Origin: Vibrio hepatarius
Lineage (GTDB): Bacteria; Pseudomonadota; Gammaproteobacteria; Enterobacterales; Vibrionaceae
Reading direction: 5' to 3'
DNA length: 64,000 nucleotides
Assembly (NCBI RefSeq): GCF_001274785.1
Contig: NZ_LHPI01000001.1
Coordinates: 248,001-312,000 of the forward strand
Positions 26,870 through 36,293 of the stretch are shown piece by piece. Made by a program: the position numbers and the translations under genes. Numbering within the stretch: the stretch's first letter is position 1; each line of letters opens with the position of its first letter. The notes beneath the pieces were generated by a model. The model was given only the letters and a program-made list of their open reading frames with translations. It had not been told where the DNA came from and made no database searches.

Positions 26870-28213
26870 CTACTGACGCGCCAAACGGTCTTCGACTTGT
26901 TTCAAAGCTTGCTGGTAAGTAAACCAGGCGCTAATACCCGCCAAGATGTTGCCGCAGAAAGCTCCCCAGAATAGACCTTGTAATCCACCCAATTGAGCCC
27001 CCAGCCATAAACACGGTAAGAAGAATGCAAACAGGCGCAACGCTGAGATGGTTAAAGCGGTATACGCTTTGCCTAACGCGTTGGAGATCGACACCATTAG
27101 CATACAGATCCCAAGTGGCCCCAAGCTAAATGGCACGATAAGCAAGTGCCAGCTCAGAATGTCAGTCACGTGTTGTTCACTGGTCATCAAAGCGGCAAGC
27201 GGTTTCGCTGAAAGCCAGGTAATGGCCGCAATCAGTAGTTGGAAGCCGAGAACAAACTTCACTGCGATGATGACCAGTTTGCGAATATCCTCAAGCTTAC
27301 TTGCGCCAAGTAAGCGTCCGACCATAGGTGGCATCGACATGGTTAGCGCCAATACCGACACAATAGCAAAGAACTCATAGCGAGATCCTACCGCCCAAGC
27401 AGCGACTGCGGCGGTACCAAAACTTGCTAACAGCTTAGTCGCGAGCATCGATGACAGCGGCGGAAGCAGTTGGCTGATCATTGCTGGACCCATAATATTG
27501 GCGATCGAACGAATGCTCTTGGCGACGTTGAGATCACTCCAATCAAAGTTGAGCCAATGTTTGCGGGTCACTTTAGGTGCGACCACCAAAATACCAAAGC
27601 CGAACGAGAGAATCGTCGCGATTGCCGCGCCGTTGATGCCCAAATCCAAGGTAAAAATGAAAATCGGGTCGAGCACCAAGTTGAGCAGACTGGTCACCAT
27701 CATCATCGTGCCTGGCAGCATAGTATTACCGTTTGAGCGGCAAATGCTGTAAAAGAAATACAGCATTGCGCCTACCCATGCGCTCACAAGCCAGAAAACC
27801 CAATAGGTATCGATGATAGGTAGCACGCTATCTGGTGCGCTCAACAGCAATAAGATTGGCTCGCGAATCAGGTACAGCAACACCGCAATCGCGGCAACAC
27901 CCACGCCGCCCATAGTGACAATCAAGCCACCCAGTTGCTGGGCGTATCGCTCTTGTCCCGCGCCTAGTGCCTTGGATATTACTGCGGTGGTTGCGATACC
28001 CAAGCCAACTTGAATGCCGATGATTATCATCTGAATCGGCAAGGTAAAGCCTTGCGCCGCCAGCGGCAGGACGCCTAACTGACCGATAAACGCACTATCG
28101 ACCAGTTGGAAGCTCATCAATGAGAGTACGCCAAATAGCATTGGCCACGTCATTTGAAACAGCTGTTTCCCCAAAGAGGGCGAAGAATCTTGCGTTGTAG
28201 AAGTCATAACCAT
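26870..28213 (-). CDS. MATE-family efflux transporter
   Basis: A 447-residue protein with about 12 membrane segments and two MATE repeats (MTWPMLFGVLSLMSFQLVDS at the N-terminus, then the second repeat from about residue 230). MATE proteins export cationic compounds with sodium or protons. The start may be the ATG at 28213 or the one two codons later. It is monocistronic. Confidence 0.87.
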   Translation of the reverse strand: MVMTSTTQDSSPSLGKQLFQMTWPMLFGVLSLMSFQLVDSAFIGQLGVLPLAAQGFTLPIQMIIIGIQVGLGIATTAVISKALGAGQERYAQQLGGLIVTMGGVGVAAIAVLLYLIREPILLLLSAPDSVLPIIDTYWVFWLVSAWVGAMLYFFYSICRSNGNTMLPGTMMMVTSLLNLVLDPIFIFTLDLGINGAAIATILSFGFGILVVAPKVTRKHWLNFDWSDLNVAKSIRSIANIMGPAMISQLLPPLSSMLATKLLASFGTAAVAAWAVGSRYEFFAIVSVLALTMSMPPMVGRLLGASKLEDIRKLVIIAVKFVLGFQLLIAAITWLSAKPLAALMTSEQHVTDILSWHLLIVPFSLGPLGICMLMVSISNALGKAYTALTISALRLFAFFLPCLWLGAQLGGLQGLFWGAFCGNILAGISAWFTYQQALKQVEDRLARQ

Positions 28214-28248
28214 AAAAATGTTGGGACCTTTAGGTCGAATGAGAAGAC

Positions 28249-28272
28249 AGCCGAGGCATATTAGCCTCGGCT
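28249..28272. terminator. Hairpin between the Kef gene and the MATE gene
   Basis: AGCCGAGGC-ATATTA-GCCTCGGCT is a perfect 9-bp stem. It lies downstream of the Kef gene on the minus strand and upstream of the MATE gene, with a poor T-tract, so its role as a terminator is uncertain. Confidence 0.45.
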
Positions 28273-28346
28273 TAAATATGAGTAACCCTTACATCGTTAC
28301 TCGAATGCGCTTTTTCAAGTCTAATCGTTGTTTTAAATTTGTCTGA

Positions 28347-30272
28347 TTAAAGAGACTCTTCTTTAAAATCGTCAATATAACCTTTTGGTGGTGGAGTCCA
28401 GCCTCGATCACCAACTTCATGACCATCCATGCGATCCGCTTTTATAGCCAACTGAATCTGTTCTTCAAGATGGATGAAGACCTTACGGTAGTTGTTGTCA
28501 AATCGTTCGCCAGTCGACTCATCCGCCCACGCTTGGTAGAGCAAATCGGATTTGCGCTTTTCTACATCCTTATACGCTGCTTTTTGCTGTTCGACCAAGA
28601 ATGGGTGATAGTTTAGCTCGCGCATGGCATGAACGCCCATCTCAAGCGCTGAATGATAGGTTTCAAGCTCAATCACATCGGCGCCTGCTTGGCGAAGCAG
28701 ATATCCGTGACCACGGTCGAAAGCGCGCGCCAGTACTTTCACTTTAGGATAAGTGTGTTTGATGTATTTTGTCAGTTCAACGCTGGTTTCCTGATTGTCG
28801 ATCGCAATGACGATCATCGCGGCTTCTTCTATTCCTGCCGTATGCAGCAAGTCAGGGCGGCTGGCATCACCGAAGTACGCTTTGGTGTTGATTTGCCTCA
28901 TCAGGTCAACTTGCGCGGCTTGTTGGTCGAGCACGACGGTATGGATACCGTTTGCAACCAATAGTCGGTTGACGATTTGGCCGAATCGACCGATACCCGC
29001 GATGATCACCGTCCCTTGCTCTTCGATAGTGTCCGCTTCCTGTTCATTTGATTTCTGTTGATAGCGCGGCAACAACACGCGGTCATAGAGAATGAATAGT
29101 CCGGGTGTGAGGAACATAGATAAAGCGACAACCAGCAACAGAATCTGCGCAATGCCTTGCGGAATTACATGGTTTTGCACCGTAAAGCTTAACAACACAA
29201 AACCAAATTCCCCCGCTTGCGCTAAGCTTAAGGTAAACAACCAGCGGTTGCTGCCTTTGATGCGAAAGATAAGCGCTAAAGCAAACAACACTGCGGCTTT
29301 CAGTGCCATGATGCCGATGGTGAGCGCTAAGATTAGCGCGAAATTATCGAACAAGATGGCGAAATTGATCCCGGCGCCAACGGTGATAAAGAACAAGCCG
29401 AGTAACAGTCCTTTGAACGGGTCGATGTTTGATTCTAGCTCATGGCGAAACTCACTGTTCGCCAGTACAACACCCGCCAAAAACGCGCCAAGAGCAGGAG
29501 ATAGGCCGACTAAACTCATTAACGCGGCAATGCCGATGATCAGCATTAACGCTGTCGCAGTGAAGATTTCTCTTAGACCAGAGCTCGCGACAAACTTAAA
29601 CAGCGGGCGGCTGAGATAGTGTCCGCCTACCACTAAACCTGCAACTGAGGCGACGATAACCAATGCGTACGCCCAGCCCGGCAGGTTCGCGACCAAACTG
29701 AGCTCGTCGTGGTGCTCGGCGGCTGTGCTGGTGGCGCTTTGTGCCAACTCAACCAGTTCAGGTAACGCCAATAACGGAATAAACGCCAGCATTGGAATCA
29801 CGGCGATATCTTGGAACAACAAGACAGAGAACGCATTTTGCCCGCCTTCTGTTTTAGTTAGACCTTTCTCGTTGAAGGTTTGCAAAACGATGGCCGTCGA
29901 TGACAAAGCGAAAATCAAACCTATGGTTAATGCGATAGTCCAAGGTTGCCCAAAGTAAATCGCGATACCCATAACGGCGAAGGTAGTAACTCCAACTTGC
30001 AAGCCGCCCAAGCCGAGTAAGCGATTTCTCATCGACCATAGCATTTTCGGTTCGAGCTCTAGGCCGACCAAAAACAGCATCATTACTACCCCAAACTCAG
30101 CAAAATGCTGGATGGTTGTCGTCTCTTCTCCCACTAACCCTATGATTGGGCCGATCACGACACCGGCAATCAGGTAGCCCATCACCGAGCCAAGCCCCAA
30201 ACGTTTTGCAATCGGCACTGCAATGACTGCAGCAATAAGGTAGATAAATGCCTGAACGAAATAAATGGTCAT
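28347..30272 (-). CDS. Kef-type potassium:proton antiporter (CPA2) with RCK domain
   Basis: A 641-residue protein. Residues 1-385 are the CPA2 cation/proton exchanger domain, including MMLFLVGLELEP and SSTAIVLQ; residues about 405-525 are a Rossmann RCK_N domain (GTVIIAGIGRFGQIVNRLL), which in KefB/KefC binds nucleotide and glutathione conjugates. Kef systems release potassium to acidify the cytoplasm during electrophile stress. It starts inside the stop codon of the upstream quinone reductase (ATGA overlap), its likely ancillary subunit. Confidence 0.9.
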   Translation of the reverse strand: MTIYFVQAFIYLIAAVIAVPIAKRLGLGSVMGYLIAGVVIGPIIGLVGEETTTIQHFAEFGVVMMLFLVGLELEPKMLWSMRNRLLGLGGLQVGVTTFAVMGIAIYFGQPWTIALTIGLIFALSSTAIVLQTFNEKGLTKTEGGQNAFSVLLFQDIAVIPMLAFIPLLALPELVELAQSATSTAAEHHDELSLVANLPGWAYALVIVASVAGLVVGGHYLSRPLFKFVASSGLREIFTATALMLIIGIAALMSLVGLSPALGAFLAGVVLANSEFRHELESNIDPFKGLLLGLFFITVGAGINFAILFDNFALILALTIGIMALKAAVLFALALIFRIKGSNRWLFTLSLAQAGEFGFVLLSFTVQNHVIPQGIAQILLLVVALSMFLTPGLFILYDRVLLPRYQQKSNEQEADTIEEQGTVIIAGIGRFGQIVNRLLVANGIHTVVLDQQAAQVDLMRQINTKAYFGDASRPDLLHTAGIEEAAMIVIAIDNQETSVELTKYIKHTYPKVKVLARAFDRGHGYLLRQAGADVIELETYHSALEMGVHAMRELNYHPFLVEQQKAAYKDVEKRKSDLLYQAWADESTGERFDNNYRKVFIHLEEQIQLAIKADRMDGHEVGDRGWTPPPKGYIDDFKEESL

Positions 30273-30889
30273 GCGCGCTCCTTCACTAAGTGGGCTTCGA
30301 AGTAGTGATTAAGCTTTTCCGCGCGGCTAGCGATTTCGAAATCGACGTTGCCCGCCACTAACTCTTCAAGCAAAGTGACCCATTTTGTTACGTGGGTTTT
30401 CACTCGCCCGTCTTCTTGCGCGGTACGTGCGCCAAATAACGCGAAAGGGGGTAAATACTGCATGCCAGTTAGCGCTGCCATTTGCTCTAGAGGGTGCAAC
30501 AATTCACGAATCGTAAAGTGGTTGTAGCCGTCAGTTTGGTACGCTTCTGCTTTACCACCGGCCGACAATGAGCAGAAAAACGTCTTACCGTGCAATGCCG
30601 TTCCATCATGGCCGTAAGCGAATCCGTATTCCAGCACGAGGTCTTGCCATTCTTTCAAAATCGCTGGAGTTGAATACCAATAAAGTGGGAATTGAAAAAT
30701 GATCACATCGTGCTCGGACAAGCGCTGCTGTTCTTTGTCGATATCGATATGGTAGGTTGGGTATTCGTAATACAGGTCGACGACAGTAACGCCGGCGACG
30801 GATTTCGCCGCTTTGAATAGGTGACGGTTGACCTCTGAGCGTTGCGGAGAGGGGTGAGCGTATAAAACGAGAACTTTGTTTTGTTCCAT
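30269..30889 (-). CDS. KefG-like NAD(P)H quinone oxidoreductase
   Basis: A 206-residue flavodoxin-fold oxidoreductase (KefF/KefG/MdaB group) starting MEQNKVLVLYAHPSPQRSEV. The FMN phosphate site YAHPSPQRS and the QFPLYWYSTPAILKEWQD segment are typical. An upstream ATG at 30943 would add 18 unconserved residues; I take the start at 30889. The stop codon overlaps the Kef start by four bases, so the two are translationally coupled as in E. coli kefG-kefB, where the small protein activates the antiporter. Confidence 0.85.
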   Translation of the reverse strand: MEQNKVLVLYAHPSPQRSEVNRHLFKAAKSVAGVTVVDLYYEYPTYHIDIDKEQQRLSEHDVIIFQFPLYWYSTPAILKEWQDLVLEYGFAYGHDGTALHGKTFFCSLSAGGKAEAYQTDGYNHFTIRELLHPLEQMAALTGMQYLPPFALFGARTAQEDGRVKTHVTKWVTLLEELVAGNVDFEIASRAEKLNHYFEAHLVKERA

Positions 30890-31000
30890 AGGCGGTCTCA
30901 CTGGTTTGATAAATGGCTTATCGATACGGGAGTGTAAATCCATTCTTGCACATTGATTGCTAAATCACCATTACAAGAAATATCAATATTTTAGAGTATG

Positions 31001-31618
31001 TTATACCAACTGTTTGGTGATGATTTCTTCGAGATCATGAAGATGTTCAACCACCAATGAAGCCTGATTGCTAAACGGGACTTTCTTTCCATGCGTGACC
31101 AAGCACGAAGGCATGTCTGCGTTAAATGCAGCTTGTAAGTCGTAAAGGAAATCGCCGACATACAGGATCTGATGGCGCTGCAGTTGCCATTCCTGAGCTA
31201 ACGCCAGTAACGAGTCTGGTGATGGCTTAGGTGGGAAGTGTTCGCGGGTGATGATTCGAGGGATATTGAGTTGATTATGTGCGATCTTCTGTTGTGTCGC
31301 CTCGGCGCAGTTTCTGGTGATAACCGCGGTTAAAAGGCGCTTACGCTGGATAAAATCGAGTAGAGACAGGCAACCTGGCATCGGCTGGGAAGTGCGAGCA
31401 TCATGCAGTTCATGCTCTAAGATCACCGAATGCGCTTTCTCGCGCGCTTGTTGGCATTCCAGTTGTTCAACATAAGAGAGCAAATCGCTGCTCAAAGGGC
31501 ATCCTAATTGCTCTCTTAACCAAGTGAAGTCCATGTCAGACGTGACCAATGTATTATCCAAATCAAACACAATCGCTTTGAGATGGCTGATATTCAACGG
31601 CACGTATGACATAGGCAA
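31001..31618 (-). CDS. HAD-family hydrolase (phosphatase-like)
   Basis: A 205-residue haloacid dehalogenase-fold hydrolase. The nucleophile motif is DLDNTL near residue 20, motif II is ITRN, and motif IV is YVGDFLYDL. The cap is small and helical, like phosphoglycolate-phosphatase relatives. The substrate is unknown. It follows the thioredoxin-like gene upstream by 17 bases and probably shares its transcript. An alternative start lies at Met3. Confidence 0.85.
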   Translation of the reverse strand: MPMSYVPLNISHLKAIVFDLDNTLVTSDMDFTWLREQLGCPLSSDLLSYVEQLECQQAREKAHSVILEHELHDARTSQPMPGCLSLLDFIQRKRLLTAVITRNCAEATQQKIAHNQLNIPRIITREHFPPKPSPDSLLALAQEWQLQRHQILYVGDFLYDLQAAFNADMPSCLVTHGKKVPFSNQASLVVEHLHDLEEIITKQLV

Positions 31619-31635
31619 TCCTTGCGGTTATCGGG

Positions 31636-31995
31636 TTAGGCGAACTCTTTCTCCAAGTATGCGACGATATCTGAAGATTCGTACATCCACTCTACCTGAC
31701 CCTGTTTCTCGATTCTCAGACACGGTACTTTAATTTTACCGCCGCCTGCTTCCAGCTCACTGCGGTGTAGCGGGTTGTTTTTTGCATCGCGCAGTTCAAA
31801 GTTAACCGATTGACGTTTCATTGAGCGACGTACTTTGACGCAAAAAGGGCACGCTTCGAATTGGTAAAGGGCGAGCCCTTCGGCTTTTTGGTTAACGGCT
31901 TGCTGAGCATCTGGTGAGCGTTTTACGCCACGCGGTGAAAAGATAAAGTTGAGTAGCAGTATTACGCGACCCAAGAACCAACGAATAAACTTCAT
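31636..31995 (-). CDS. Membrane-anchored glutaredoxin-like protein
   Basis: A 119-residue protein with an N-terminal hydrophobic helix (FLGRVILLLNFIF) followed by a glutaredoxin/GST-N-type thioredoxin domain containing CPFC, a cis-proline segment KVPCLRI, and YESSDIVAYLE for glutathione binding. The hydrophobic segment suggests inner-membrane attachment with the redox domain probably on the cytoplasmic side. It precedes the HAD gene. Confidence 0.8.
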   Translation of the reverse strand: MKFIRWFLGRVILLLNFIFSPRGVKRSPDAQQAVNQKAEGLALYQFEACPFCVKVRRSMKRQSVNFELRDAKNNPLHRSELEAGGGKIKVPCLRIEKQGQVEWMYESSDIVAYLEKEFA

Positions 31996-32090
31996 AGTGT
32001 TCCTTTAGTTAACGATCATTGAAGGCTAAGTAGCTGGGTCAGCGTGATGGCTTCCCAGCTTTATGTGACGCATTGTAACCAAGTTGTAAC

Positions 32091-33683
32091 TCAGAGTGTA
32101 CTGATCTTATGGTTCTTTGTAACCGTGATCCCCAAGCGTTTGGCGAGGCGAGTCAGGTTAGCTCGGTCTGTCTTAAGTTCTCTTGCGGCTTGAGCCCAAT
32201 TAAACTCAGACTCGGTCAGCGCCGTGGTGATCAGCGTTCGTTGGTAATCTTCGGTCGCCTCTCTGAGGCCTTTTGACCAGTCTATCGCGGGCAGAGACGT
32301 GTCAGCGCGGCGAGTTAAGGACGTATCGTGCATCTCCTCCAGCGGTTGAAGCTCACCAATATCATCGGAATAGACGGTGATCAGCTTGCCATTAATACCA
32401 CGAGCACGCGCTTTTAACGCGGCGCGATTGATTACGTGCTCCAATTCACGCACATTACCCGGCCAGTTATAGCTACTCAGCTTGCTGCGAGCGTCTTTGC
32501 CAAGTTTTATCTGCACGATGCCGAGTTTACGCCTTGCTTGTTCGAGGAAGTAACCCGCCAGCAGGGCAACATCACCTTCACGTTTTCTTAGTGGGGGGAC
32601 GTCAATCGGATAGACGCTCAGGCGATGGTAAAGGTCTGAACGAAAACGACCTTCTGCCACTTCTTGTTTTAAATCTCGATTGGTCGCCGCGAGCACGCGT
32701 ACATCAATCGTTTCGACTTTATCTTGTCCAACCGGTTGAATCTCATTGTTTTGTAATGCACGTAAGATCTTGCTTTGTGCTGCGAGCGGCAATTCGCCAA
32801 TTTCATCCAGAAATAGCGTCCCGCCGTCTGCCAAAGCAAACTTACCCATACGCGTTTTATCCGCGCTAGTGAATGCCCCTTTTACGTGACCAAACAGTTC
32901 ACTCTCAACCAAGTTTTCTGGAATTGCCGCGCAGTTGACGTAAACCAGCGGTTGTTTGCGGCGGTTAGATTGATGGTGAATACTGCGCGCGACCAGTTCT
33001 TTACCAACGCCGGTCTCGCCATGGATCAAGATATTGAAGTTCGACGGTGCGACCACTTCGATATCGGCTTTGAGCATCTGCATCGAAATACTCGAGCCGA
33101 CAATTTCGCCACCGTCACGCTCCCAGGCTTCCTCATTGAGCTCTTCAAAGCGCTGTTGGGTCTGTTTTGCTTGCTGCTCTAGCTGGCTGACGGTAAACGC
33201 GACTTTGAGCGTAGAAGCTGCAATCGCCGAGAGTGCGTCGAGGCTCCGTGTTGGTATATCGCTAAACAAGTCTGGTGTCAGGCTGTCTAAGGTCAGTACG
33301 CCGAGTAACTTGTCGGCGTATATAAGCGGTAGTCCCATGCAAGAGTGCATCGGCAGATCGCCATCGTAGTCGAGCAACAAGTTGTCAAACGGGTCGGGTA
33401 AGTCGCTAGCTGAGTCAAAACGTACCGCGGTCTTTGACTCACAAATCGCTTTAAACCTTGGGTGCTCGTCCACTTTGAATCGGCGTCCCATAGTGTCTCG
33501 GGTGAGCCCTTGCATGGCGAGCGGGACGAGCGTGTCGCCTTGTAATGAGAGTAGGGCGACGCAGTCACATTGAATCGCCTTGCGGATAGCATCGAGCAGT
33601 TTGTTAAATCGTTCGTGGTCATTATCACCAGCGGCTAAACCTATCGTCATATCGATTAAGGTCGAGACTGAAATATCTTGCAT
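32091..33683 (-). CDS. norR: NorR, nitric-oxide-responsive sigma-54 activator
   Basis: A 530-residue enhancer-binding protein. The N-terminal GAF domain contains the iron-site segment His113-x-Cys115 (E. coli NorR His111/Cys113). The AAA+ domain has GETGVGKE (Walker A, about 222-229), FLDEIGEL (Walker B), the sigma-54 contact loop written GAFTSA (269-274) rather than GAFTGA, and the C-terminus is a Fis-type helix-turn-helix. It senses nitric oxide through a mononuclear non-haem iron and activates the divergent hmp gene. The NorR boxes and a sigma-54 promoter in the gap confirm the assignment. Confidence 0.93.
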   Translation of the reverse strand: MQDISVSTLIDMTIGLAAGDNDHERFNKLLDAIRKAIQCDCVALLSLQGDTLVPLAMQGLTRDTMGRRFKVDEHPRFKAICESKTAVRFDSASDLPDPFDNLLLDYDGDLPMHSCMGLPLIYADKLLGVLTLDSLTPDLFSDIPTRSLDALSAIAASTLKVAFTVSQLEQQAKQTQQRFEELNEEAWERDGGEIVGSSISMQMLKADIEVVAPSNFNILIHGETGVGKELVARSIHHQSNRRKQPLVYVNCAAIPENLVESELFGHVKGAFTSADKTRMGKFALADGGTLFLDEIGELPLAAQSKILRALQNNEIQPVGQDKVETIDVRVLAATNRDLKQEVAEGRFRSDLYHRLSVYPIDVPPLRKREGDVALLAGYFLEQARRKLGIVQIKLGKDARSKLSSYNWPGNVRELEHVINRAALKARARGINGKLITVYSDDIGELQPLEEMHDTSLTRRADTSLPAIDWSKGLREATEDYQRTLITTALTESEFNWAQAARELKTDRANLTRLAKRLGITVTKNHKISTL

Positions 33684-33767
33684 AACAAAACCAAGTGCTT
33701 GTTTTGTGGTTGTTTTCCGTTTGCACAGTCAGTAACCACATAGTGTGAGTAATATCGTTATTCTAGA

Positions 33768-33802
33768 GTCATTTTGACATAAGTAAAGTATGTCAAAATG
33801 AC
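33768..33802. promoter_or_regulatory. Two NorR enhancer boxes in an inverted repeat
   Basis: GTCATTTTGAC (33768-33778) and GTCAAAATGAC (33792-33802) each have the GTCA-N3-TGAC form of NorR sites. They are the conserved part of a perfect 14-bp inverted repeat with a 7-base spacer, 56 bases upstream of the sigma-54 promoter for hmp. E. coli norV has three such boxes; only two are evident here. Confidence 0.85.
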
Positions 33803-33857
33803 CTAAGGCCTTAATGGGAACTCTGGTAAGTGTTGATTTTATTGGGCGGAGACGAGT

Positions 33858-33873
33858 TGGCATCAATCGTGCT
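33858..33873 (+). promoter_or_regulatory. Sigma-54 promoter for hmp
   Basis: TGGCATCAATCGTGCT carries the -24 GG and -12 GC with exactly ten bases between, and lies 64 bases before the hmp ATG and downstream of the NorR boxes. Confidence 0.85.
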
Positions 33874-33936
33874 CTATCAGCAGCGAGAAAAAAATTATTA
33901 CTACTACAATGATTAAAGCCCAACGAGGAGATTTCC

Positions 33937-35109
33937 ATGCTCAACAATCAACACATCGAAGTTGTTAAAAGTACGATTCCGTTACTAGAAAGCGCGGGCC
34001 CAGCGCTGACGCAACATTTCTACCAGCGTATGTTTACTCACAACCCTGAGTTAAAAGATATCTTTAATATGACGCACCAGAAAACGGGGCGTCAGAGTGT
34101 GGCGTTATTTGAAGCGGTGGCGGCGTACGCCAAAAACATCGAGAACTTAGCTGCATTAACCGCTGCGGTTGAGCGTATCGCGCACAAACACACCAGCTTT
34201 AATATCAAGGCCGAGCATTACCAAATCGTCGGTCATCACTTAATTGAAACTCTTCGTGAACTGGCGAGTGACGCATTTACCGCCGAAGTGGAAGAAGCGT
34301 GGACTGCGGCATACCTATTTTTGGCGCAAGTCTTTATCGACCGCGAAGAAACCCTCTACCAAGAGCGCAAACAAGCCAATGGTGGTTGGGAAAATGGTCG
34401 TGCATTTAGAATTGCCGAGAAAAAGCCTGAATCTGAGTATGTCACCAGTTTTGTGCTTGAACCTGTCGATGGTGAGCCTGTGCTCGGTTACAACCCTGGT
34501 CAATACATCGGTATTGAGGTGAAGCCAAGCAAGGGTGACCACGTTGAAATTCGCCAATACTCTCTATCGCACAAGCCAAACGGTAAAAACTACCGTATTT
34601 CCGTCAAGCGCGAAGTGGGCGAGCACGACGGCTTGGTGTCCAACTTCCTACACAATGAAATGACGCAAGGTGACGTGGTGACCTTGTACGCACCTGCCGG
34701 TGATTTTTACTACCAAGAAAGCGACAAGCCAGCGGTATTGATCTCTGCGGGTGTCGGCGCTACACCAATTCAGTCAATGCTTCATACCCTGGCAGATGCG
34801 GGCAAGAGCGAAGTGAGTTATCTATACGCGTGTAACAACGCACAACAACACACCTTTAAACAAGAAACCGCGCAACTGATTGAGCAGCAAGGTTGGCAAC
34901 AGTTTGCTTGGTACTTAGATGAACAGGCAGATTTTACCGGTCAGATGGATTTGTCATTGATCGCTGACGAGTTGCCAGTTGCGGGTGCAGACTTTTATAT
35001 TTGTGGTCCTGTGGCGTTTATGGAGAGCATCGTCAAGCAGTTGGAAAGCCTCGCGGTAGGTCGTGAGCGTATTCACTACGAAGTGTTTGGCCCACATACT
35101 TATCTTTAA
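33937..35109 (+). CDS. hmp: Flavohaemoprotein, nitric oxide dioxygenase
   Basis: A 390-residue flavohaemoglobin. The globin domain (1-140) has Tyr29, Gln53 and the haem-binding His85 at exactly the E. coli Hmp positions. The reductase half has the FAD motif RQYSLS, the NAD domain ISAGVGATPIQSML, and YICGPVAFME near the C-terminus. It oxidises nitric oxide to nitrate with NADPH and oxygen. GAGGAG lies upstream of the ATG; expression is from the NorR-controlled sigma-54 promoter. Confidence 0.96.
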   Translation: MLNNQHIEVVKSTIPLLESAGPALTQHFYQRMFTHNPELKDIFNMTHQKTGRQSVALFEAVAAYAKNIENLAALTAAVERIAHKHTSFNIKAEHYQIVGHHLIETLRELASDAFTAEVEEAWTAAYLFLAQVFIDREETLYQERKQANGGWENGRAFRIAEKKPESEYVTSFVLEPVDGEPVLGYNPGQYIGIEVKPSKGDHVEIRQYSLSHKPNGKNYRISVKREVGEHDGLVSNFLHNEMTQGDVVTLYAPAGDFYYQESDKPAVLISAGVGATPIQSMLHTLADAGKSEVSYLYACNNAQQHTFKQETAQLIEQQGWQQFAWYLDEQADFTGQMDLSLIADELPVAGADFYICGPVAFMESIVKQLESLAVGRERIHYEVFGPHTYL

Positions 35110-35116
35110 GAATCAA

Positions 35117-35140
35117 AAAGGCTTCCATTTGGAAGCCTTT
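35117..35140. terminator. Terminator after hmp
   Basis: AAAGGCTTCC-ATTT-GGAAGCCTTT followed by CTTCTTTC, between hmp and the converging small gene. Confidence 0.85.
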
Positions 35141-35158
35141 CTTCTTTCTACCTCAGGC

Positions 35159-35701
35159 TTATCCGCCGAACAAAGAGCGTAACCATTTAATGATTGGGTT
35201 AGCGCTTTGAATGATTGGCGAGTGTTGATTGCCAAGATAAAAGCTCGCCATGAACTCGGTTCTTAGCGCATTGGTATCTTGCTCTGTCAAAGAGTGCACC
35301 GTTACCGACGTCTGCTGCGCATGATCATTGGCGAGGCTGAAATCCATCTTGAGGTAACCTTGCAAGTAAAGCCAAAGGTGCGTGACGAACACTAACCCAG
35401 CCAAACTTTGGTTCTCAAACAGACCCGCTTTCTCTTTACCTAAGTTTTCCTCAAACACTTGCTCCATCTTCTTCACGGATTTTAGGTGTGTCTGCAACAT
35501 TGATTGCGAGTCAATGTGAGCCTTAGTCAAAATACCGAGTAAGTGATGAGTGGGCGCGTTTTGCGGTTTGCTGCTTGTCACGTGTTTAAACAGCGGCTCG
35601 TACTGTTCACAAAACAGGTCCCATTGCGTCTCGAAAGGTTGTGACTCAAGCAAAAGGTTGGCTTTGATCGCCTTTAGCGCTAGATCTAACGCATTACTCA
35701 T
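35159..35701 (-). CDS. Conserved hypothetical protein (180 aa) paired with yaeQ
   Basis: I do not recognise a domain. The protein is soluble and largely helical, with a predicted amphipathic pattern (LKSVKKMEQVFEENLGKEKA) and a short hydrophobic C-terminus. It starts 8 bases inside the end of the yaeQ gene, so it is translationally coupled to it and probably shares its role, which is unknown. Confidence 0.65.
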   Translation of the reverse strand: MSNALDLALKAIKANLLLESQPFETQWDLFCEQYEPLFKHVTSSKPQNAPTHHLLGILTKAHIDSQSMLQTHLKSVKKMEQVFEENLGKEKAGLFENQSLAGLVFVTHLWLYLQGYLKMDFSLANDHAQQTSVTVHSLTEQDTNALRTEFMASFYLGNQHSPIIQSANPIIKWLRSLFGG

Positions 35702-36233
35702 TGGAGTACAGTGTCTCTAACTGAACTTCAAACGAGCCTTGTGCGCAGTCTATAAATAGGCTGTCACCCGTGATCATTACCGATAAATCCATGCCACGTT
35801 CAACCACTTGCGACAGTGCTTCGATAGCGTCCCAGTTAAAGCGATAAATATTGGCGTTGTATTGGTGAGCCTTGTTTTTTGTCTGTTCCCACCATACATC
35901 CGCTTTACTGTTGAAACAGAATACGTCCACGCTTGGGGACAATCGGGTCGATTTTTTTATGCGGTCTAAGGTGGGTTCTCCGACTTCAATCCAATGCAGG
36001 ATTTGATCGTCAAGAGATTTAACCCACAGGTCGGGTTCTTCGATGGTCGACAGACCTTTAGTAAACACTAAGTCAGGTTGGTACTTAACGCAAAAGGCTA
36101 AAATACGTGCCATCATTCGAGGCACCGTTTCAGAAGGGTGTTGGGCAATCGTTAATTGCGCTGAATCGTAAATGTCTCGGTTGGTGTCAGAAATCGAGAG
36201 ACGAAATTTGTAAATCGTTGGTTTTAGTGCCAT
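35694..36233 (-). CDS. yaeQ: YaeQ family protein
   Basis: A 179-residue protein starting MALKPTIYKFRLSISDTNRD, the YaeQ N-terminus; segments FTKGLSTIEEPDLWVKSLD and WIEVGEP are typical. The fold is related to PD-(D/E)XK nucleases; E. coli YaeQ has been linked to transcript elongation phenotypes but a reaction is not established. The frame is open to 36257, but the ATG at 36233 gives the conserved start. The next gene overlaps by 8 bases. Confidence 0.88.
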   Translation of the reverse strand: MALKPTIYKFRLSISDTNRDIYDSAQLTIAQHPSETVPRMMARILAFCVKYQPDLVFTKGLSTIEEPDLWVKSLDDQILHWIEVGEPTLDRIKKSTRLSPSVDVFCFNSKADVWWEQTKNKAHQYNANIYRFNWDAIEALSQVVERGMDLSVMITGDSLFIDCAQGSFEVQLETLYSNE

Positions 36234-36245
36234 ATCAGATATAAA

Positions 36246-36271
36246 AATAGCCAGCAAATGTGCTGGCTATT
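36246..36271 (-). terminator. Terminator after the cold-shock gene
   Basis: AATAGCCAGCA-AATG-TGCTGGCTATT is a perfect 11-bp stem 23 bases after the cold-shock stop, followed on the minus strand by TTTTATATC. Confidence 0.8.
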
Positions 36272-36293
36272 GTAATTCTTATTTAGCTACAAG

